Assembly (NCBI GenBank): GCA_036874045.1
Contig: CM072336.1
Location: 3,926,001 to 3,990,000 of the forward strand
From: Cymodocea nodosa
Taxonomy: Eukaryota > Streptophyta > Magnoliopsida > Alismatales > Cymodoceaceae
Direction of reading: 5' to 3'
DNA length: 64,000 bases
Shown here piece by piece: positions 59,701-64,000 of this stretch (positions are counted from its first letter, which is position 1; the number at the start of each line of letters is the position of its first letter). Both the position numbers and the translations under genes were made by a program. The notes below the pieces were generated by a model. That model searched no databases. It was not told where the DNA came from and saw only the letters and a list, made by a program, of their open reading frames with translations.

Positions 59701-62700
59701 ACAGAAGGTGCATTTCGTGGAACTTTTCTGGTATATGATTATCAACTTTTACATGTACATAATGTACCACAAATATAGGGGATGCCATAAATCCATGTCG
59801 TCATAATGCTATTTGCTAATCATAGCTTTCTAGTCTTTCCCCAAGACCTTAGAGATTTCTTGTCAATGAGATGGAAAATGTTCCTTTGACTGTTGGGGAG
59901 TGGCTTTGTGCACTAGGCAGAGAGTTATGTTTTATTCACTTGGAGTCTTTCAAAATGGCTACAATGTAGGAAATCATATGCCATGAATAAGCTCTTTCCC
60001 TTATACATCAATTGTGGAATTAAATTGTTCCCTTTTTTAGGTGATTTGAGATCTTATACAACATATAAATGTTACTGTTGTTTATTTTATATGTTAGTAG
60101 ATGGGTGACTTTGTGCCACCAAAATGATTCAAGCTGAGGTCTTAGAGATGGAAGGAAATATTGTTGGTACCCGTGGGCATGTTAAAGATCATGAAACCAT
60201 GAATACTCTTGATTGGATCTTATCTTGATCAATTTATCTTAATCTACTTATATGTTTCATACCCTTCAGTTTCAGTTTATGGCAACTAGATTATCTGTCA
60301 TGCCATTTGCACAAAGTGAAGATCATGAAAGCTTTTTTAAGGCCTTGGAATCTTTCTATTTTTGGCTCTATTTGGCAAGATAATATGCTCTAGTTGCATG
60401 TGATTTGACATTTTAGTGTTGGCTGTTTTATTATAATATATTAGTTGGGTCAGGATTTTGTTCGGATCCCTACTTAGTTCACATATGGCTTGTACCTTTT
60501 TGTTTGGGTTTATGCAATCAGGCTGTTTCTTTTGATACAGCAAAACGACTTACTGTTATTCAATAATTCTCTTAAATATAGTACATTACACCTTTCTTTG
60601 TTTTGTGCAATTTTGTTGAAAATTCTTCAATTTCATTCAAGCCACAAACTTCATCATATGACATAGGAGAGTTGTTAATCTTCTTTTGTAGTTTATCCAT
60701 ATTCTGTGTAGCTCCAAGCCATGGGGCTCCTCACACAACCTTTTTTTTGTATGCCTAAGCCAAGTATATTTGTCCTCAATGATCATTAAGAAAATAATTT
60801 CCATCAATTCCTTCAGTTTGTTAACTATGTAGTTCTGTTCACTTTATCAGCTAAGTAGAGAGAATCCTGACATACAAATTGAAAAACTCTAGTTCATTAG
60901 ATTCATCTCTTTCAATATAATTGAATGAAGTTGCCAAGTGAAAATTGGACTTTGGATGGAATCCAACTGTTTCATATGATTTTTGAGAACCTGAACCAAA
61001 CTAAGACTAATACAAAGAAGTCTTCTATTTAGCCCAAACTTGACACTTTGAAACCAGGGATGGTATGGTGGTTGGCTTCCTTTTAGGGATCTTAGGCCTA
61101 CTAGAGATGTTAGAGGTGTTTGGATTTTGGAAAGAGATCTTTGAGTCAGTAGGTAAGGGATGGGTGATGGGCTGACTTTTGAAATGGAAGATGGATGAAT
61201 GATTATCTTTTGCACGTATCCTTTACCATCTTATTTGAAATTGCCACATTGCTATTTGGTAAGGTTTATGAATACTTCGTGAGTCATTCAATAGCATTGT
61301 TTTGGGATATTCCTTTCCATTGTAATGCCAAGGATAACGAGTTTATAGATTATACTTGTTTATCCTCTTTGTTATGTACTTTATAGGTCCCAAGCTGTTG
61401 AGTTCATCTATTTTGGCCTTGATTCCTTCAGTTGGCAGTGGAGCCACGTGGGCATTTTTTGATGGCCTCCCCATATAGTATTCTTCATTTTGGAAGGATT
61501 CAGATCTAGTTCTTTGGTCATGTAGTTAGCTCTCTTGCCCCTATCAAGGCGCAGTTCTTTGGGTGGCTAATGATGTGTAAAGCAGTCCCAACTGAGGCTG
61601 TTCTGCAATGGAAGGGATGACACTTTCTTTTAACAAATTTTTTTGATCTATTTATGGGACGGGAGTTCAAATATCAAGATGATATAAGTGGGGAAGACTA
61701 GTCTAGATCCTCACACATACAAACACACAACATAATGAAGACCACTGACCCAATACAAAAATACCACCTAATGGAGAGCATCCTCCAACAAGGACCCGGT
61801 ACTAGGCATATCTCATGCTAGGCATCCCTCAACTGTCAAGTCTCCTGACTCCTCTAGCTTTAGTAAGAAGATTATATACTCTCTAATAAATCATCCTTCT
61901 CTTCTTGTCTTGGTGACATCTTGGGAGAGTTAAAAATGCATCACTAAGGCAAACAATACATTATTTTAGTGAGGCAAAAGCCCAAAGTTGCATAACTAAA
62001 TAATTGTATAGCCAATGAAGGATTTCTGTTCGTGGTCTGGTCCCCTTCCAATATTTTTCATGGTATGGAAGTCCTAGTACCCCTTCCAGCAATAGTCAAA
62101 CTTGTGGTGATGCTAGCTCTTGTTGGTTCTGCAATGAATTATGCTGTTGAGCACACAATAGGTAGCTGATGTGAGTGTGTATACAAGCACTAAAGTTTGT
62201 TGAAAGTATGCTAACAGACGACAATTCCTGCTCAGCCAAATAGTAATTTTTCAATCATCCTTGGTTGTCCCCAATCACAGAAGCACATCAGCACGATAAT
62301 TTTCCATATAACAGAAGGCTCAAATATTTGATTGGTTAAGAATCTTTTAGTATTTGATATGAGATCTGATGACTATGCATTTGGACAAGTATATCATAAT
62401 AGTCTCCTATGAAATTGTGAAACAATCAATGTATTGAAGTAAGACGTACCATACTTTTTCGTGACATCAGTGTATATTCTTAATAAGAATGCTTAATACT
62501 AGCCAATTATCTTTGCAGTTAACAAGTTCAGCATGATCAATACGTATGCTTTTGCTTAATGTAGACTTGGTGCTTTTATGAAAAGCCTTAGAAGGCATTT
62601 ATAAATGATTATTTGATCTATTGTACAAGAACAAGCTGACTTTCTCTAAAAAGCTGAACCAAACATAATTTCGATAGGCTAGTTTCTTTCTGTACATCAA

Positions 62701-64000
62701 CATTATAAAATACTCTACTTTGAACTAGAAAAAACTAGAATAAAAAGTTCTATTTTGTGTTTTTTTCAAAATGATAGCTTATTTCCATACATTGCATCTA
62801 AATGATTTTTATGAAATGATTAGTAATTCTATAACCTTATTTATCTGATGCGTTTTCTACTTGAATAATTACATCTAGAGCACTATTTTTCTCTTCTGCA
62901 TTTTTCTATTTGAATCGTCATAAGAATATGCACAAATTTGTCTGATATGCTCAGAAGTCATCTGCTTCCTCTCTTATATAACTGATGGGGTGTTTATGTT
63001 GATTCATTTTTTCTTTTCTTTCAAAACATGATTTCTCTTCCTCATGTTTTACTTGATGATGACTCTATTTTCATTTATTCGTGCATAGGTTATTAGAAGT
63101 CAGAAACATATTTCTTTGAAGAATTTTAAGCCTATAAAACCACTGGGCTGTGGAGACACTGGAAGGTAATAGAATATTATTTTTAGAATAAATGGATCTT
63201 GTTAGAATAAGTGGATCCTGATTTGTTTACTTATATGCTTTTTGATAATGTTTATGTATATAATATTTTTCTTTTTGTTCTAATTAATAATTCGCCTTTG
63301 CATACAGCATTTAACTCTTTCTTCTAACAATAGAATAACATTTCATTTTCTACTCTTGACATGACATTACAGCTTAGGTTCTGAGTGAAAAAGAAGAACG
63401 AATTCTTAGCTGTTGTCACCACCTCATTGTATATAAAATATAATATATATTCAATTCATATTTCAAATTTGTATTTCCAGATTCAGATATTTAGATTGAG
63501 ATTTTTAGGCTTCAATATTATCTAAATTCTTATCTTTGGATCTTCATATTTGAATTGAGTTTTCCCAGATTTGTATATCATTTGAAATTGGGTAATTCAC
63601 TCGATATGAATTTGTCTATTTAAATATTTATTCAGATATTAATTGGATGAATTGAAGAAATGGATTCATGTGTTGGATCCCATGTAGTGGGATTATGGAT
63701 CTGATTATTGTTGTTATTAATAGGATGAATTCAAATTTTCTGTATATTAAATGGATAATGATTCAGACATAGGTCTATCCAATTTAAAATTGCTTTGTTT
63801 ATGCCCTAAACTTGATCAATCTCACCTTGGTACAAGTTCTTTTAAGCTTCCCAAAGACACCTCTCACTCTTGTTTGAATCCTATTGGCTCTAACACATGA
63901 AAGCATCTTGTTGATACATAGAATGTGGAAAGAATGCATTCTCACCTTGAGATGGAAAGCATATTCCCTTGCACCCCATACTCACATGGTGTTCTTCCTC
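35741..64000 (+). CDS. PHOT2: Phototropin (PHOT2-like), N-terminal part; gene continues past the window
   Basis: Blue-light receptor kinase of the plasma membrane. Exons seen: 35741-36189 (possibly from 35690), 38641-38823, 40532-40623, 40704-40929, 43486-43672, 53218-53288, 53670-53776, 57734-57783, 57864-57968, 58768-58827, 59618-59707, 63089-63165; 1697 nt, all phases consistent. LOV1 (about 107-233): [34 protein letters not shown] with photoactive Cys150, [29 protein letters not shown]. Hinge with [19 protein letters not shown]2 (about 360-470): [24 protein letters not shown] text, [22 protein letters not shown] with Cys402, [32 protein letters not shown]-contact residues are present. J-alpha linker with [13 protein letters not shown]. 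The last exon enters the AGC-type kinase ([14 protein letters not shown]) and stops in the Gly loop; HRD/DFG exons lie outside. PHOT2 rather than PHOT1 is judged from the short N-terminus and hinge. Introns are huge (43673-53217 is 9.5 kb). Confidence 0.93.
36190..37784 (+). other. PHOT2 intron sequence after the first LOV1 exon
   Basis: Left part of the 2.45-kb intron 36190-38640. The donor is TG|GTATGT. I see no coding remnant here; the SINE-like copies follow. Confidence 0.6.
37785..37930 (+). mobile_element. SINE-like element, copy 1 (PHOT2 intron)
   Basis: The text GCTCAATGCACAAGGCTTTT, then TTACC.GTGTAAGTGAAGAG, GGTTCAAATCTGTGACC and AGTCACAGTGGAGTAGCC follows the order of blocks in Au-type plant SINEs (AATGCACAAGGCTCCCGCC, CAGCCTTACCCC, GAGGCTGTTTCC, TCGAACCCGTGACCT, GGTCACAATGGAGCAAC). 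It has diverged. Confidence 0.6.
37935..38105 (+). mobile_element. SINE-like element, copy 2 (PHOT2 intron)
   Basis: A second copy lies directly behind the first in the same orientation: CTCAATGCACAAGTTTCCCA, GAGGATCC, AGAAGCCTTATCTCCACAAA, GAGAGACTTATTTCTAG, AACATGTAATCTCTAGGTCA, CAATAGAGCAAC. A short direct repeat of TCATTGCTCCAAATCCCAC, with a TTTTTGAGTCTTTACT tail, follows at 38088-38155. Confidence 0.6.
41960..42960 (+). mobile_element. LINE remnant split by a MITE (PHOT2 intron)
   Basis: At about 42035-42120 the text [20 protein letters not shown] matches the C..DE...HLF..C......W motif of the reverse-transcriptase zinc-binding domain. After the MITE, 42533-42770 continues in the C-terminal pattern of plant LINE ORF2: [20 protein letters not shown], then [19 protein letters not shown] (W..W..RN..IF.G). 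Stops show that it is dead. The limits are approximate. Confidence 0.65.
42126..42524. mobile_element. hAT-type MITE inserted in the LINE remnant
   Basis: The left end CAGGGACAAAGCTAAG and the complement of the right end, CAGTGGTGAAGCTAAG, match at 11 of 16 positions and resemble the CAGTGGCGGAGC terminus of plant hAT elements. The flanking 8-mers TTCACAGA (42118-42125) and TTCACTGA (42525-42532) match at 7 of 8 positions, as expected for the 8-bp hAT target duplication. The element is 399 bp with no coding capacity. Confidence 0.8.
44830..44957 (+). mobile_element. SINE-like element, copy 3, abutting the copia element
   Basis: AATACATGAGGTTTCTGCCA, ATGTGGGGTCTAAGTATGAT, GTATGTAACTCTC, AAATGGAGAG, AGGTTTTCAACCACTACCTC and TAGGTCATTTATATT keep the block order of the two copies at 37.8-38.1 kb. 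The copy ends at the ATATT target site of the copia insertion. The matching tail is not obvious on the other side of the copia element. Confidence 0.55.
44958..45113 (+). repeat. Left LTR of the copia element
   Basis: It begins TGTGAGATGAG and ends TCAACCAC just before the primer-binding site. At about 156 bp it is short for a plant copia element. Confidence 0.88.
47330..49110. other. Foreign-looking insert within the copia integrase region
   Basis: The copia coding order jumps here from the GAG-pre-integrase end (FDLI) to the integrase C-terminal block (TLQQN). In intact elements these are about 0.3 kb apart; here they are about 1.8 kb apart. The filler is AT-rich without recognisable protein. 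It has internal near-repeats: GAGTTATGAAAT with AAGCATT...AGTAGG occurs at about 47610-47655 and 47822-47866, and a TTGA(C/T)(T/A)TGAAA motif recurs at 48420-48620. A second, nested element of unknown family is the simplest reading. Confidence 0.5.
48420..48620. repeat. Degenerate tandem repeat of about 45-50 bp
   Basis: The phrase TTTGACTTGAAA/TTTCGACCTGAAAGTTTA/TTTGATATGAAAGCTT/TTTGACATGAAAGTTC/TTTCGACTTGAAAA recurs five to six times, each followed by an ATTGATTGGTTTTG-like spacer. The function is unknown. Confidence 0.6.
51425..51583 (+). repeat. Right LTR of the copia element
   Basis: It begins TGTGACATGAG and ends TCAACCACA, followed by the ATATT target duplication. It differs from the left LTR at roughly two dozen positions by eye. 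Confidence 0.88.
54775..55115. repeat. Tandem duplication, unit about 175 bp
   Basis: The unit runs TTTCCTTTTGGTTT, AACCATCATTTTAAAAC, GATTAAAGCAATGA, GATGCTAGC, CCAACAATTTCAATATG, AAGAGTGTCATTATAT, TTTTTCAATGAACTGATGAG. It occurs at about 54775-54952 and again at about 54954-55115 with scattered changes. Confidence 0.85.
55116..56520 (+). mobile_element. Short LTR element (TRIM/LARD-like) nested in the intron
   Basis: Two related ends lie at about 55116-55250 and 56372-56516. They share GTCTTA.T.GTG, TAGTCC.ACA.TGGAATTCTT, CTATGTAAC-like text, TTTAT.TAGG, CTAGTA and CAATGGAATAAGATCT. Behind the first copy, CACATAGTATTTGAGCATAG resembles the CACATGGTATCAGAGCATAG tRNA-Met primer site. The interior holds no recognisable coding region and is rich in GAAAAA tracts. 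Confidence 0.58.
59708..63088 (+). other. Large PHOT2 intron before the kinase-entry exon
   Basis: 3.4 kb of AT-rich intron between KAIQK-type exon end AAG|GTGCAT and acceptor CATAG|GTTATT. Apart from the LINE fragment near 61.5 kb I see no gene or classifiable element. Confidence 0.6.
61440..61625 (+). mobile_element. LINE fragment (PHOT2 intron)
   Basis: At about 61535-61618 the plus strand reads [20 protein letters not shown] followed by EAVLQWKG. This matches the P.K..FF.WL......PT...L..RG block of the plant reverse-transcriptase zinc-binding domain. The upstream part at 61440-61530 is degraded. The limits are approximate. Confidence 0.6.
63166..64000 (+). other. PHOT2 intron running off the right edge
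   Basis: The donor AAG|GTAATA follows codon phase 2 inside the kinase Gly loop. The next exon, which should begin by completing a Ser or Arg codon and continue with the VHLVEL block, is not reached. No other feature is seen. Confidence 0.7.

Noticed and set aside
1..64000. CRISPR array, bacterial operon, phage or organellar insertion
   Set aside because: No regularly spaced repeats of that type, no Shine-Dalgarno-led gene strings and no organelle genes. All genes are intron-bearing or typical nuclear plant genes.
1..64000. tRNA, rRNA or microRNA genes
   Set aside because: No cloverleaf with A/B boxes, rRNA core or convincing miRNA hairpin was recognised by eye. The SINE-like copies are the only RNA-derived sequences I could support.

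Overview
The window is a nuclear segment from a flowering plant. Its genes carry GT-AG introns, and its intact genes match plant families. A monocot is likely but not proven: the first exons of the arabinosyltransferase and the BRAP2/RING gene are much richer in G+C than their later exons, a gradient typical of monocots. I see nothing bacterial, no CRISPR array and no organelle-type gene cluster. Most of the sequence is AT-rich intergenic or intronic DNA loaded with decayed transposons.

Layout. 1-6340: microsatellites, then a decayed PIF/Harbinger transposase (minus strand) and a decayed LINE-type reverse transcriptase (plus strand). 7060-8817: a proline-rich secreted-type ORF (plus). 10060-12036: an intact intron-less coding region for a TM9/nonaspanin Golgi-endosome protein of the TMN11/12 type (minus), with a probable leader intron and a TATA box. 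16804-20639: a broken gene for a PB1-domain Raf-like MAPKKK (minus), with frameshifts and lost catalytic residues. 22690-23500: a LINE remnant. 23829-27597: a complete 8-exon hydroxyproline O-arabinosyltransferase (HPAT, plus), including a probable GC-AG intron that holds a Tourist-like MITE. 28883-33991: a complete 12-exon BRAP2-RING-ZnF-UBP E3 ligase (BRIZ type, minus). 35741 to beyond the right edge: the N-terminal two thirds of a phototropin, most like PHOT2 (plus). Both LOV domains are complete, and the last visible exon stops inside the glycine-rich loop of the kinase domain.

The three multi-exon genes reassemble with every splice phase consistent. HPAT gives 1098 coding nt. BRIZ gives 1347 coding nt. 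The PHOT2 part gives 1697 nt, ending in phase 2. PHOT2 introns are very large and serve as transposon landing sites. They contain tandem SINE-like copies, a hAT-type MITE inside a LINE fragment, a full-length but dead Ty1-copia element with short LTRs and a 5-bp target duplication, and a nest of small LTR elements.

The genes do not form a pathway cluster. Two encode Golgi-type membrane proteins (HPAT, TM9), and the proline-rich ORF is at most a possible substrate class for HPAT. BRIZ and PHOT2 are divergent across about 1.7 kb, while HPAT and BRIZ are convergent. I found no clearly new biological system. The most informative observations are the staged decay of the PB1-Raf kinase, the GC-AG/MITE intron of HPAT and the nested insertions in PHOT2.
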